DNA of 34,974 nucleotides from Hyphomicrobiales bacterium (lineage in GTDB: Bacteria > Pseudomonadota > Alphaproteobacteria > Rhizobiales > JAJFHC01), in NCBI GenBank assembly GCA_021775835.1, contig JAJFHC010000189.1:1-34974 (forward strand), read 5' to 3'. The notes beneath the pieces were generated by a model. It was given only the letters and a program-made list of their open reading frames with translations. It ran no database searches and was not told where the DNA came from. This document shows, piece by piece, positions 1 through 7,501 of the stretch. A program made the position numbers and the translations under genes. How positions within the stretch are numbered: position 1 is the first letter of the stretch; each line of letters starts with the position of its first letter.

Positions 1-69
1 GCGGTGCTTACCGAAAACTGCTGCGCCGGTGTACCGGCGACCGAAGTTGAATTGGAAACCGTGGTCTGA
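1..69 (+). CDS. C-terminal tail of a probable ArsR-family regulator (partial, 5' end outside window)
   Basis: Frame 1 is open from the first base to a TGA at 67-69 and gives 22 residues containing LTENCCAGVP. A vicinal Cys-Cys near the C-terminus followed by Gly and Pro resembles the tail of many ArsR-type metalloregulators of Proteobacteria (recalled family knowledge, not a search). The context fits: an operator-like inverted repeat and a COG0701 permease follow directly in the same direction. Only the tail is visible, so the DNA-binding domain cannot be checked. It could instead be the end of an unrelated gene. Confidence 0.4.
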   Translation, partial: AVLTENCCAGVPATEVELETVV

Positions 70-105
70 AAGTCGACGACCCGGGTTTCGTTTTTTTTGC
101 GAATA

Positions 106-127
106 TATTTCCATAATTCTGGAAATA
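106..127. promoter_or_regulatory. Perfect 8-bp inverted repeat, candidate ArsR-type operator of the permease
   Basis: TATTTCCA at 106-113 and TGGAAATA at 120-127 are perfect reverse complements around a 6-bp AT-rich spacer. The site lies between the putative ArsR tail and the permease, just upstream of the permease ribosome site at 135-140. AT-rich dyads of this size are typical of ArsR/SmtB operators. The regulator assignment is inferred from position. Confidence 0.6.
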
Positions 128-146
128 ACGAATGAAAGGACAATCC

Positions 147-1208
147 GTGTCACAACTGGTGAACATTATCCGCAACGGACGTTTTGGCGAGACGACTCTC
201 AAGTTGTTTCGTGACCGGGTCATTCTGGCTGTGCTGACGGTACTGGCGATCGTTCTTGTCGCCGATCCGCCGCAAGTCCTGAAAAGTCTCATATTCATGG
301 GCGATGCGCTGGTATACATGGCGCCATTTTTCGCGATGGCTCTTGCCTTTGCAGGTTTTGCCAAGGCCAGCGGTTGTGATGCCCTGATCGCCAGGGCGTT
401 TTCGGGCAACCCGATGCGGGCCATTCTGGCAGCCTCTCTGGTTGGCGCCATCTCGCCGTTCTGTTCTTGCGGGGTCATTCCCCTGATTGCCGCCATGATG
501 GCCTCGGGCGTGCCGCTTGCTCCGATCATGGCTTTCTGGATTGCGTCCCCGATCATGGACCCGGAAATGTTCGTGCTGACGAGTGCCGGCATCGGAACGG
601 ACTTTGCCATAGCAAAAACCATCGCCACGTTTGGCATGGGACTGTTTGCCGGCTTCACGACGCTCGTGTTCGTTAACCGCGGGTACCTGCAGGCACCCCT
701 CAAGGCGGAGCTGTCCACGTGTGGTGGCTGCGCGCCGTCCTTCGATGCATCGGCCAACACGAAAATCCATTGGGCCTTCTGGCGGGATCCCGCGCGTCTT
801 GAAACGTTCACGGGCGAATTGGCCACCACTGGCTGGTTCCTGGGCAAATGGCTGACCTTCGCTTTTTTGCTGGAAAGTCTGATGGTTGCCTACGTCCCCA
901 ACGGCTGGATTGTAGGAGCCTTGGGTGAATCCAATGCTTTGGCCGTCCCACTCGCGGTTCTGGTCGGTATCCCGTCCTACCTGAACGGCTACGCTGCTAT
1001 CCCGCTGGTCTCAGGGCTACTCGAACTGGGAATGGCGCCGGGCGCTGCCATGGCTTTCATGACAGCGGGAGCGGTATCGTCAATCCCGGCCGCAATCGCC
1101 GTTTTCGCTCTGGTGCGCAAACCGGTCTTTGCCTTCTATGTTGTCCTGGGCGTCATCGGTGCGACGCTATCGGGCTTTGCCTTCCAGATTTCAGGCGCGC
1201 CAATCTGA
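147..1208 (+). CDS. COG0701 (PF03773) permease, probable metal/metalloid or organoarsenical exporter
   Basis: An integral membrane protein of about 353 residues with many hydrophobic helices. The hallmark is PFCSCGVIPL (Cys106, Cys108) followed by the conserved ASPIMDPEMF stretch, which marks the COG0701 permease family that includes ArsP and the SO_0444-type Cu/Zn exporters. A second cysteine cluster, TCGGC (Cys192, Cys195), lies in a hydrophilic loop and might bind a soft metal. I favour GTG 147 because AAAGGA at 135-140 is well spaced. ATG 132 is in frame but has no ribosome site and sits almost on the operator. The upstream dyad and Cys-rich regulator tail suggest metal- or metalloid-induced expression. 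The substrate cannot be told from sequence, so neither arsP nor a copper-export name is assigned. Confidence 0.85.
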   Translation: MSQLVNIIRNGRFGETTLKLFRDRVILAVLTVLAIVLVADPPQVLKSLIFMGDALVYMAPFFAMALAFAGFAKASGCDALIARAFSGNPMRAILAASLVGAISPFCSCGVIPLIAAMMASGVPLAPIMAFWIASPIMDPEMFVLTSAGIGTDFAIAKTIATFGMGLFAGFTTLVFVNRGYLQAPLKAELSTCGGCAPSFDASANTKIHWAFWRDPARLETFTGELATTGWFLGKWLTFAFLLESLMVAYVPNGWIVGALGESNALAVPLAVLVGIPSYLNGYAAIPLVSGLLELGMAPGAAMAFMTAGAVSSIPAAIAVFALVRKPVFAFYVVLGVIGATLSGFAFQISGAPI

Positions 1209-1239
1209 CGAACTGAAGGCTGGCATCTGAAAAGACTTG

Positions 1240-1283
1240 ATTTGGTTTAGCGTTGAACTATATAGTTTGATATTGAACCAAAT
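1240..1283. promoter_or_regulatory. Nested 44-bp dyad upstream of acg-like/marR operon, candidate MarR operator
   Basis: ATTTGGTT (1240-1247) and AACCAAAT (1276-1283) are perfect reverse complements. Exactly centred between them is the perfect 12-bp palindrome AACTATATAGTT (1256-1267). Both share the centre 1261.5, and the arms match at 16 of 22 positions. TTGAAC also occurs as a direct repeat at 1253 and 1273. The region ends just before the GGAGG ribosome site. It is the natural autoregulatory site for the MarR protein encoded downstream (inference). Confidence 0.6.
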
Positions 1284-1295
1284 GGAGGATTTCAG

Positions 1296-2453
1296 ATGCC
1301 GATCACACGAAGAGGTTTTCTAAAAATTGCCGGGTCGTCGGCCGTCATCCTGGCGGCCGGCACCGGCGCATTTGTTGCGACCCGCGAGCCAACTATGGCT
1401 TTGGCTCCATGGAAAACGGCGGGTGCGCAGAATACAGACATCCGGCACCGGGCCCTGTCATGGGCGATCCTTGCGCCCAATCCTCACAATCGCCAACCCT
1501 GGGTCGTCGACCTCGCGACCGACGGTGAAGCCACTCTTTACTGTGATCCCGAACGGCGATTGCCCGAGACCGATCCCTTCGACCGCCAGATCACGATCGG
1601 TCTGGGGTGTTTCCTTGAAGTCCTGCGTCAGGCGGCGGCCGAGGAAGGTTACCGTGCAGACATCACGCCGTTTCCAGACAGCGAACCGGAGCCCCGTCTG
1701 GACAACAGGCCGATTGCCCGTGTCCGGTTCACCAGGGATGCGGCCGTTCAAAAAGACCCGCTCTTCGCCCATGTTGCAGCGCGCCGGTCCAACAAGGAGC
1801 CGTTTGATACAAGCCGTTCAGTCGCCCCTGACGTTGTTTCACGTCTGACGGACGCTGCCTCCATGACACAAGGGCGGAGTGCGGGAACAATCGAAAATGC
1901 GCAGATCGAAGAGATGCGGGCGCTCACCTGGAAGGCCTTCGAAACCGAAGTCCGGACACCGCATACCTATCTTGAGAGCGTGCGCCTGATGCGCATCGGC
2001 AAGGCAGAAATTGAAAGCCAGCCGGACGGTATCGACCTGGGCGGGCCGTTCCTGGAAGCGCTGAAACTCGTCGGCGTACTGAACCGGGAATCACTGGCCG
2101 ACCCGGCAAGCGACGCCTTTCAGCAGGGCCTCGACATGTACCGGGACATAACAGGCACCGCGATGGGATATTTCTGGATCGTTTCGGCGGGCAACACTCG
2201 TGCCGAACAACTTGATGTGGGACGCGCCTATGTACGTGCCAACCTGGAAGCAACGCGACTTGGCGTCGGCATGCATCCCTTGAGCCAGGCGCTTCAGGAG
2301 TACGAGGAAATGGCGGATCACTACAAGGCCCTGTATGCCCGGTTGGGTGTCGAGGCGCCGGCACGATTGCAGATGTTTGCCAGGCTGGGATATGGTCCTG
2401 ACATCGCGCCCAGTCCACGCTGGCCCTATCAATCGAAAATCAGGTCTGCATGA
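1296..2453 (+). CDS. Tat-exported Acg-family FMN-binding oxidoreductase (nitroreductase-like)
   Basis: 385 residues. The N-terminus is a twin-arginine signal (TRRGFLKIAG, Arg5-Arg6) followed by a hydrophobic segment, so a folded, cofactor-loaded protein is probably exported to the periplasm. The body starts with LAPNPHNRQPW, typical of the nitroreductase-fold FMN-binding Acg family. RRSNKEPFD and the C-terminal GVGMHPLSQALQEY agree with that family. The likely role is flavin-dependent reduction or FMN sequestration under stress; the substrate is unknown. ATG 1296 has a strong GGAGG at 1284-1288. The stop codon overlaps the start of the MarR gene (ATGA at 2450-2453), so the two are translationally coupled and co-transcribed. 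A nested dyad in the promoter suggests control by that MarR protein. Confidence 0.82.
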   Translation: MPITRRGFLKIAGSSAVILAAGTGAFVATREPTMALAPWKTAGAQNTDIRHRALSWAILAPNPHNRQPWVVDLATDGEATLYCDPERRLPETDPFDRQITIGLGCFLEVLRQAAAEEGYRADITPFPDSEPEPRLDNRPIARVRFTRDAAVQKDPLFAHVAARRSNKEPFDTSRSVAPDVVSRLTDAASMTQGRSAGTIENAQIEEMRALTWKAFETEVRTPHTYLESVRLMRIGKAEIESQPDGIDLGGPFLEALKLVGVLNRESLADPASDAFQQGLDMYRDITGTAMGYFWIVSAGNTRAEQLDVGRAYVRANLEATRLGVGMHPLSQALQEYEEMADHYKALYARLGVEAPARLQMFARLGYGPDIAPSPRWPYQSKIRSA

Positions 2454-2905
2454 CACCGACGCCGCCCAACGATCCGCCACTTTTCAGGTTCTTCAACGAG
2501 ATCGGAATCATCGAGCAACTCTCCCGTAACGCCTTCGAGCGGGTCATGCCCCATGGTCTGAAGATCTCCCAGTTCTCGGTGCTCAACCACTTTGTCCGTT
2601 TGGGCGGGCCTCGAAGCCCGCTCGAACTGGCGCGGTCGTTTCAGGTGTCAAAGGGCGCCATGACCAACACGCTTCAGAAACTTCAGGCCAAGGGTTTCGT
2701 GACCGTTGAGCCCGATCCTGCCGACGGGCGTGCCAAGCTGGTCGACATCACGGAGGCCGGCCAAGCGGCACGCGAGGATGCCGTGGCGGCGGCAGCACCG
2801 TTGATGAGTGAAATCGAAGCCCTTGTTCGTGACGTCGATATTGCCGCTATCCTGCCTCAACTTTCACATGTTAGGGAACTTCTGGATAGCCAGCGCGACG
2901 GCTGA
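2450..2905 (+). CDS. MarR-family transcriptional regulator
   Basis: 151 residues with the MarR winged-helix layout: an N-terminal dimerisation helix, a helix-turn-helix (SPLELARSFQVSKGAMTN, about residues 52-70), and a wing with the family signature DPADGRAKLVDIT. Length is normal for MarR. The start codon overlaps the stop of the Acg-type oxidoreductase by 4 bp, so the regulator is made with its presumed target gene. The dyad at 1240-1283 is the obvious operator candidate. MarR proteins typically answer oxidants, phenolics or electrophiles, which fits a redox enzyme partner, but no ligand can be inferred. No paired cysteines of the OhrR type are present. Confidence 0.9.
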   Translation: MTPTPPNDPPLFRFFNEIGIIEQLSRNAFERVMPHGLKISQFSVLNHFVRLGGPRSPLELARSFQVSKGAMTNTLQKLQAKGFVTVEPDPADGRAKLVDITEAGQAAREDAVAAAAPLMSEIEALVRDVDIAAILPQLSHVRELLDSQRDG

Positions 2906-2964
2906 CCGACCAGTTCAACCACAAATCCATTTGCCTTTTTCCCAAACTTGGTCACACTTTTCCT

Positions 2965-3912
2965 ATGAAATACATATCTGCGGAACAGGTTTATGGCGTT
3001 GGCTACGCGGCTGTCGTCGAGGCCCTGAAAGAATCCCATCGCGGCGCTGTCCCGATCACCGAAACAGCACTGCTCCAGCACGGCGAAGGCGAGGCGCGTC
3101 AGTCGTTTCTGGCCCTGCCGGCCTGGCTGCCCGGCGAGATCATGGGCGTGAAGATGGTCAACGTCCTTCCCGGCAACGAGGACCGTCACGGCCTGCCGAA
3201 CATTCAGGCAGCCTACCAACTGTTTGATGGCGCCAATGGCCGGCCCACGGTCGCCATCGACGGAACGGCACTGACATACGTCAAGACGGCAGCGGACTCA
3301 GCCTTGGCAGCAACCTTCCTGGCCCGTGAAGACGCCCGTACCCTGTTGATGGTCGGGGCCGGCGGCCTCGGTCCCCACCTGATCGAGGCCCATTGCACCG
3401 TGCGTCCGTCGATCGACCGGGTCCTGATCTGGAACCGGACCGAACGGCGAAGTCAGGCCCTTGCCGAAAAGCTGTCGTCGTCTGGCTTTGAGGCATCGGC
3501 TGTTACCGATCTCGAGCGGGCAACCGGTGAGGCTGACGTCATCTCCTGCGCCACCGCGACCTTCGAGCCCCTGGTCCAGGGCAAGTGGCTGCAGCCTGGC
3601 GCACATCTTGACCTCGTCGGCAGTTTTACCTCCGACATGCGCGAGGCCGATGATGAAGCAGCAGCACGGTCGACGATCTTCGTCGACACCCGTTGGAAGA
3701 CGATAGGAGAGACTGGCGATATCGATGGCCCGTTGGCATCGGGCGCGATTGCAGAGACCGACCTTGTGGCGGATCTCTACGAGTTGAGCCAGGGCAGCCA
3801 TCCCGGCCGCACGTCGGCGGATGAAATCACTTTCTTCAAGAACTCCGGTGGCGGCCACCTCGATCTCTACGTCGCCCGGGCATTGGCGGAGTCCTTCGGT
3901 AGCACGGTCTAG
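2965..3912 (+). CDS. Ornithine cyclodeaminase / mu-crystallin family NAD(P)-dependent enzyme
   Basis: 315 residues matching the ornithine cyclodeaminase/mu-crystallin family. The family substrate-site lysine lies in IMGVKMVNVLPGN. DGTALTYVKTAADSALAA precedes the dinucleotide-binding loop VGAGGLGPHLI (GxGxxG). WNRTERR follows the second strand, and an Arg after the strand suits NADP. Family members deaminate ornithine to proline, reduce cyclic imines, or act as alanine or ketimine dehydrogenases, so the substrate is uncertain. There is no obvious ribosome site before ATG 2965. The gene sits 59 bp after marR and may be read through from it. Its stop is 2 bp from the stop of the convergent aminotransferase, leaving no room for a terminator. 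Confidence 0.85.
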   Translation: MKYISAEQVYGVGYAAVVEALKESHRGAVPITETALLQHGEGEARQSFLALPAWLPGEIMGVKMVNVLPGNEDRHGLPNIQAAYQLFDGANGRPTVAIDGTALTYVKTAADSALAATFLAREDARTLLMVGAGGLGPHLIEAHCTVRPSIDRVLIWNRTERRSQALAEKLSSSGFEASAVTDLERATGEADVISCATATFEPLVQGKWLQPGAHLDLVGSFTSDMREADDEAAARSTIFVDTRWKTIGETGDIDGPLASGAIAETDLVADLYELSQGSHPGRTSADEITFFKNSGGGHLDLYVARALAESFGSTV

Positions 3913-3914
3913 GA

Positions 3915-5240
3915 TTATCGCGCGGCGAACTCCACCGGATACGCCTTCACAATGTCCTCGACACTCGTCACGAACCCATCAAGTTCCGCTTGGGTGATCT
4001 CCAGGTTAAGGGCGATGAACCCGCGCCTGGCAATGTAGTATCCACGCTCAAGCAGATTCAGGAACAGCAATTCCATCAACCTGTCATCGCCAGCGTCGCT
4101 ATCTGGTGACGTCTTGGCGGCAGTTGTCGGGTGAATACCGATGATCGATCCCAGGCCAGTCGCCTGAAACTGGACATCCTGAGCCTGGAAGACCGCGTTC
4201 AGCTGATCGCGCAACCCTTCGCCCAGCGCAAACAATTGTTCCGCGCGCTCGGGTGTGTAGATGTCGCGCATGGCCACAATCCCGGCAGCCATGGTCACGA
4301 CGTTGTTGTTGAAGGTTCCGGCGTGGGGCAGGGCGTCAGGGGAGGTCGGGTCGAACTGTTCCATGATGTCGGCCCGGCCGCCGAACGCACCAAAGGACAT
4401 GCCGCCGCCGACATATTTGCCAAGGGTCGTCATATCCGGAATAACACCGCAGGCAGACTGGTAGCCGCCGCCTGCCGACCTTGATGTCATGACTTCGTCG
4501 AAGATCAGGACAGTGCCAGTGTCGCTGCACAATATCCTCAAGGTCTGCAGAAAGGCATCATCCCCGACAATGCAGCCGCCCGATCCCATCATGGGTTCGA
4601 CCAGGACGCAGGCCAGTTCGCCGCGGTGTTTCTCGAACAGGGCGGTAACGCCTTCAACGTCATTATACGGTGCGAGTACGGTCGGGTAAGGGGCGTTGAT
4701 CGGCGAGCCGCCATGCCCGAAATAGAGCACGCCGCCATGGTACCCACCGTCAAAGACCATGACCTTGTCCCGACCTGTAAAGCACCGCGCCGCGCCCAAG
4801 GCCAGCAGGTTGGCCTCGGTACCGGAATTGGTGAACCGGACACGGTCGATGGAGGGAAAACGCGCGCACACCAGTTCTGCGAGTTCGATTTCATAGTTGT
4901 TGTGCGCGCCGAAATTCCACCCCTGATCAAGGGCTTTGTCAATCGCCGCCCTGATCTGCGGATTGGAATGCCCAAAGATTGCGGCCGTGTATTCGCCGAG
5001 CAAGTCGAGATAGTGATAGTCGTCGGCGTCGAACAGATAGGCGCCTTCGCCCCGGACCACGCGGATTGGAAACGGTCCGTGAAACAGAACCGTTCGGGTG
5101 TTGCCGCCGGGCATGACATCGCAAGCTTTCTCATACGCCGCCCGGGCGTTCGGACGGCCCGCGGCGAACCTTGTCCGCGCCTCCTGAAGGCTTTCATCAA
5201 TGAGTGGGGATCGATTGTGTGCCTCGGCTGGCATTGTCAT
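3915..5240 (-). CDS. Class III aminotransferase (glutamate-1-semialdehyde aminomutase-like), PLP-dependent
   Basis: 441 residues from ATG 5240, which has GGAGA six bases upstream. An in-frame TTG at 5303 would overlap the upstream stop but lacks such a site. Fold-type I class III features are clear: NSGTEANLLALGAAR (cofactor phosphate region, about 138-152), FDGGYHG, IFDEVMTSR with the pyridine-binding Asp248, and TLGKYVGGG with the Schiff-base Lys275. The architecture resembles HemL, but the substrate region differs, and PMMGSGGCI and the C-terminus suggest an amino-acid or amine aminotransferase/aminomutase rather than heme synthesis. It is the second gene of an operon behind a glutamine amidotransferase. 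The pair probably handles an amino acid or polyamine-type nitrogen compound (inference). Confidence 0.85.
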   Translation of the reverse strand: MTMPAEAHNRSPLIDESLQEARTRFAAGRPNARAAYEKACDVMPGGNTRTVLFHGPFPIRVVRGEGAYLFDADDYHYLDLLGEYTAAIFGHSNPQIRAAIDKALDQGWNFGAHNNYEIELAELVCARFPSIDRVRFTNSGTEANLLALGAARCFTGRDKVMVFDGGYHGGVLYFGHGGSPINAPYPTVLAPYNDVEGVTALFEKHRGELACVLVEPMMGSGGCIVGDDAFLQTLRILCSDTGTVLIFDEVMTSRSAGGGYQSACGVIPDMTTLGKYVGGGMSFGAFGGRADIMEQFDPTSPDALPHAGTFNNNVVTMAAGIVAMRDIYTPERAEQLFALGEGLRDQLNAVFQAQDVQFQATGLGSIIGIHPTTAAKTSPDSDAGDDRLMELLFLNLLERGYYIARRGFIALNLEITQAELDGFVTSVEDIVKAYPVEFAAR

Positions 5241-5299
5241 GAGAGATCTCCAATGGACTTGCTGCGACAGACGCGATTGTCCATCGATTGTCAAAATCT

Positions 5300-6046
5300 T
5301 CAAGTGTTAGGCACCCGGCCTCTGCACAAGAAATTCATCATCCAGGTGCGCGCGTCATCTTCGTGGGTTTCCTGGTGCATGCTCGCTACAGCGTCTGCGA
5401 CCGTGTCCGACCCGAGGATGTCTTCACGGCGGCGATAAATCGCCTCGGCATAGTCCCGCGGCGCTTCGGGGTGCGGTTGCATCGACATGATGTTAGGACC
5501 GATCTGCATCATGGCAAATGGACAGAAGGCGCTGCTTGCCAGAATTTGGGCGTCATCCGGCGGAACCACGACCTGATCCTGATGGGAGACGATGAGCCCG
5601 AAACGCCCGGCCGGTGGCGACATCCAGGAAGGCTGCTCGGCCACATCGTAGAAGTGCGCGCCGACCCCCCATCCTGCCTGGGCCTTTTCAACCTTGCCGC
5701 CAAAGGCCTGGGCAATGAGTTGGTGACCGAAACATATTCCTACAACCGGCACGGTCCGGGCGGCATCCCGGACAAAGGATTCCAGTGGCGCGATCCACGG
5801 CAGCTCCTCATAGACGCTGGCGGCACTGCCGGTGATGATGTAGCTGTCGCAGGATCCCGGATTGTCCGGTAATTCGCCGTCGCAGGCCATAAAAGCCTGA
5901 AACTCCGCCTTTTGCTCGTGCGGGTCCAGAAAGACCCGAAACGAGTCGGCAAATGTCCCGAAACGCTGCTCGAGTTCCGGACGGTTGCGGCCGGTTTCGA
6001 GCACGCCTATTCTTGTCCGGCCGGTGACCTGAACGTCTGTTTCCAC
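5300..6046 (-). CDS. Class I glutamine amidotransferase-like protein (GMP synthase GATase-domain type)
   Basis: 248 residues from GTG 6046, which has TGAGG nine bases upstream. The frame stays open to 6106, but no better start is visible there. A complete triad is present: the nucleophilic elbow GICFGHQLIA (Cys105) and MQPHPEA (His192, Glu194). The domain is free-standing, as in COG0518 proteins resembling the amidotransferase half of GMP synthase, without an ATP pyrophosphatase domain. Such enzymes hydrolyse glutamine or gamma-glutamyl amides; some serve in gamma-glutamyl polyamine breakdown. It is the first gene of a two-gene operon with the class III aminotransferase, 59 bp away. The substrate remains open. 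Confidence 0.85.
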   Translation of the reverse strand: METDVQVTGRTRIGVLETGRNRPELEQRFGTFADSFRVFLDPHEQKAEFQAFMACDGELPDNPGSCDSYIITGSAASVYEELPWIAPLESFVRDAARTVPVVGICFGHQLIAQAFGGKVEKAQAGWGVGAHFYDVAEQPSWMSPPAGRFGLIVSHQDQVVVPPDDAQILASSAFCPFAMMQIGPNIMSMQPHPEAPRDYAEAIYRRREDILGSDTVADAVASMHQETHEDDARTWMMNFLCRGRVPNT

Positions 6047-6216
6047 TTTCCGATACCTCAAAGTAACTGTTGCGGCACCATAGCGCCGGGCACGCGGAAA
6101 TCGCAACCCGGCCGCGCACCGTGAAGCCGATAATGCAGAGACCGGGCGGTTCGTTCACCCCAATTGGCCCGCCTTGAATGCAGCCAAATGGCACTTGGAG
6201 GACAATGCCCCCGCTG

Positions 6217-6242
6217 TTAGACCGTATCTGGTCTTTATTGAA
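6217..6242 (+). repeat. Left terminal inverted repeat of the MITE-like element
   Basis: It begins TTAGACCGTATCTGG and ends TATTGAA. It matches the reverse complement of 6459-6484 without mismatch. Confidence 0.85.
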
Positions 6243-6458
6243 ACATTTGATGGAGTCAAATCAGCTCACTCGCCAAGGCGCGAAACGCCGTGCGATGTGG
6301 GACATCGGACAAGCTTCGCAACGCCGGCGATGGGCTGATTTGGCCCACCGAAGGCCTGAATTTCGCGACCGCTGGACAGCGTTGCGGTCTGCTTGTGGTC
6401 AGCCAGACCACAGCGCAAACCGCGCCTTGCCAGCAGACGCGAAATTCCGGTCAAATGA

Positions 6459-6484
6459 TTCAATAAAGACCAGATACGGTCTAA
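6459..6484 (-). repeat. Right terminal inverted repeat of the MITE-like element
   Basis: Perfect inverted copy of 6217-6242. It ends 32 bp before the ribosome site of the GNAT gene, so the element could supply or disturb that gene's promoter. Confidence 0.85.
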
Positions 6485-6526
6485 GTGACTGGATCGCATA
6501 TATTCCCTTACCCGGTGAGGCCTCTC

Positions 6527-7237
6527 ATGACGGAATATTTCGACACGCTTGGACTGCCGATCGGTTTTCCGGTTGAAGGCTGGACGCCTTGCGAGCCTCT
6601 GCCGAGGACCGTTATGGACGGTCGATTTTGTTCCGTTGAGCCGGTCAGCCTTGCCGCCCATTCTGCTGATCTAAACGAAGCAAATCTGACCGATCAGGAA
6701 CACCGTATCTGGACTTATCTGGCATATGGGCCGTTTGAAAGCCTGAATGAGTATCGCACCTGGATGGAGTCAACCTGCCTTGGCGATGATCCGCTGTTTC
6801 ACGCCATTGTCGCGAAATCGACCGGCAAGGCCGTCGGCATTGCCAGTTACCTGCGAATCGAGCCGGCGGTCGGTGTCATTGAAACCGGCCATATTAACTA
6901 CTCCCCCTTGCTGCAGCGCTCGCCGGCCGCAACCGAGGCCATGTATCTCATGATGCGCCGTGTCTTCGACGAATTGGGATACCGGCGTTACGAATGGAAA
7001 TGCGACTCACTCAACGCCCGATCACGCCGGGCGGCCGAGCGACTGGGTTTCGTCTATGAAGGCACATTCCGGCAGGTAACACTTTACAAGGGGCGCAACC
7101 GTGACACGGCCTGGTACTCGGTTACGGACAAGGAATGGCCGGAACTGAAGGCTGGCTTTGAGGCCTGGCTTTCGTCGAAAAACTTCGATTCCGACGGCCG
7201 TCAGCGCCGCTCGTTGACTGAGTTGAGGGCCGCTTGA
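6527..7237 (+). CDS. GNAT-family N-acetyltransferase (RimJ/RimL-like)
   Basis: 236 residues from ATG 6527, which has GTGAGG at 6515-6520. An in-frame GTG at 6485 lies right at the edge of the MITE-like element and is less likely. The order of features is that of RimJ/RimL-like acetyltransferases: a hydrophobic beta region VGIASYLRIEPAVGVIETGHI, the acetyl-CoA loop region near residues 140-160 (RSPAATEAMYLMMRRVF), and the C-terminal WKCDSLNARSRRAAERLGFVYEGTFRQ, a very characteristic end of this group. It probably acetylates a small amine or a protein N-terminus; the substrate is unknown. Its promoter must lie in or next to the MITE-like element. Confidence 0.88.
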   Translation: MTEYFDTLGLPIGFPVEGWTPCEPLPRTVMDGRFCSVEPVSLAAHSADLNEANLTDQEHRIWTYLAYGPFESLNEYRTWMESTCLGDDPLFHAIVAKSTGKAVGIASYLRIEPAVGVIETGHINYSPLLQRSPAATEAMYLMMRRVFDELGYRRYEWKCDSLNARSRRAAERLGFVYEGTFRQVTLYKGRNRDTAWYSVTDKEWPELKAGFEAWLSSKNFDSDGRQRRSLTELRAA

Positions 7238-7501
7238 TCATACGGTATTGGAAGCCTTTCGGGCCGAACGGTGTTATTTTCTGATTTGGACTCTTTACCA
7301 ATTCCGTCGAAAAATCACCGAATTTGGTGGATTTGCGTGTATGTGTGATCTATTAGCCACTTCAGGAAAATGCGGGAATCGCCATAAAGTCGACATGAAT
7401 TGGTTGGCTTTGTTAGTGGCTTAATATGTATCATCGCCTTGTGAACGGCTGATCGGTTGGACCAGCCGTTGGGGGGCGGTTGTTGAGTCTTGGAGAATCG
7501 T
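7238..7501 (+). other. 264-bp intergenic region with two inverted repeats
   Basis: No gene is recognised here. AGCCACT (7355-7361) is the exact reverse complement of AGTGGCT (7415-7421). A separate 8-bp stem, AACGGCTG (7444-7451) with CAGCCGTT (7463-7470), lies 21 bp ahead of the ribosome site of the downstream lipoprotein gene. There is no T-run, so these are more likely leader structure or binding sites than a terminator. Confidence 0.3.

Larger units (their letters stand above)
6217..6484. mobile_element. MITE-like non-coding element, about 268 bp, with perfect 26-bp terminal inverted repeats
   Basis: The outer 26 bp (6217-6242) are the exact reverse complement of 6459-6484. After one mismatch a further 7 bp match, and CAAGGCGCG recurs symmetrically inside (6274-6282 against 6421-6429), giving an imperfect repeat of about 66 bp. 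TA occurs at both boundaries (6218-6219, 6482-6483), as left by IS630/mariner-type transposition, but it is also part of the palindrome, so target duplication is unproven. The interior has further hairpins (CGCAACGC 6317-6324 with GCGTTGCG 6379-6386; TGTGGTC 6394-6400 with GACCACA 6406-6412) and no credible gene. It occupies most of the 480-bp gap between the divergently transcribed amidotransferase and GNAT genes. Positions 6047-6216 hold only the upstream leader, with nothing recognisable. Confidence 0.7.

Noticed and set aside
8..847. Long minus-strand open frame opposite the permease
   Set aside because: It is antisense to a clear membrane-protein gene, has no recognisable domain and no ribosome site; high G+C gives long false frames.
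4626..5438. 270-codon plus-strand frame opposite the class III aminotransferase
   Set aside because: Antisense to a gene with all PLP motifs and without any protein-family features of its own.
6178..6576. Open frames inside the MITE-like element
   Set aside because: They span both inverted repeats and have no similarity to transposases, so the element looks non-coding.
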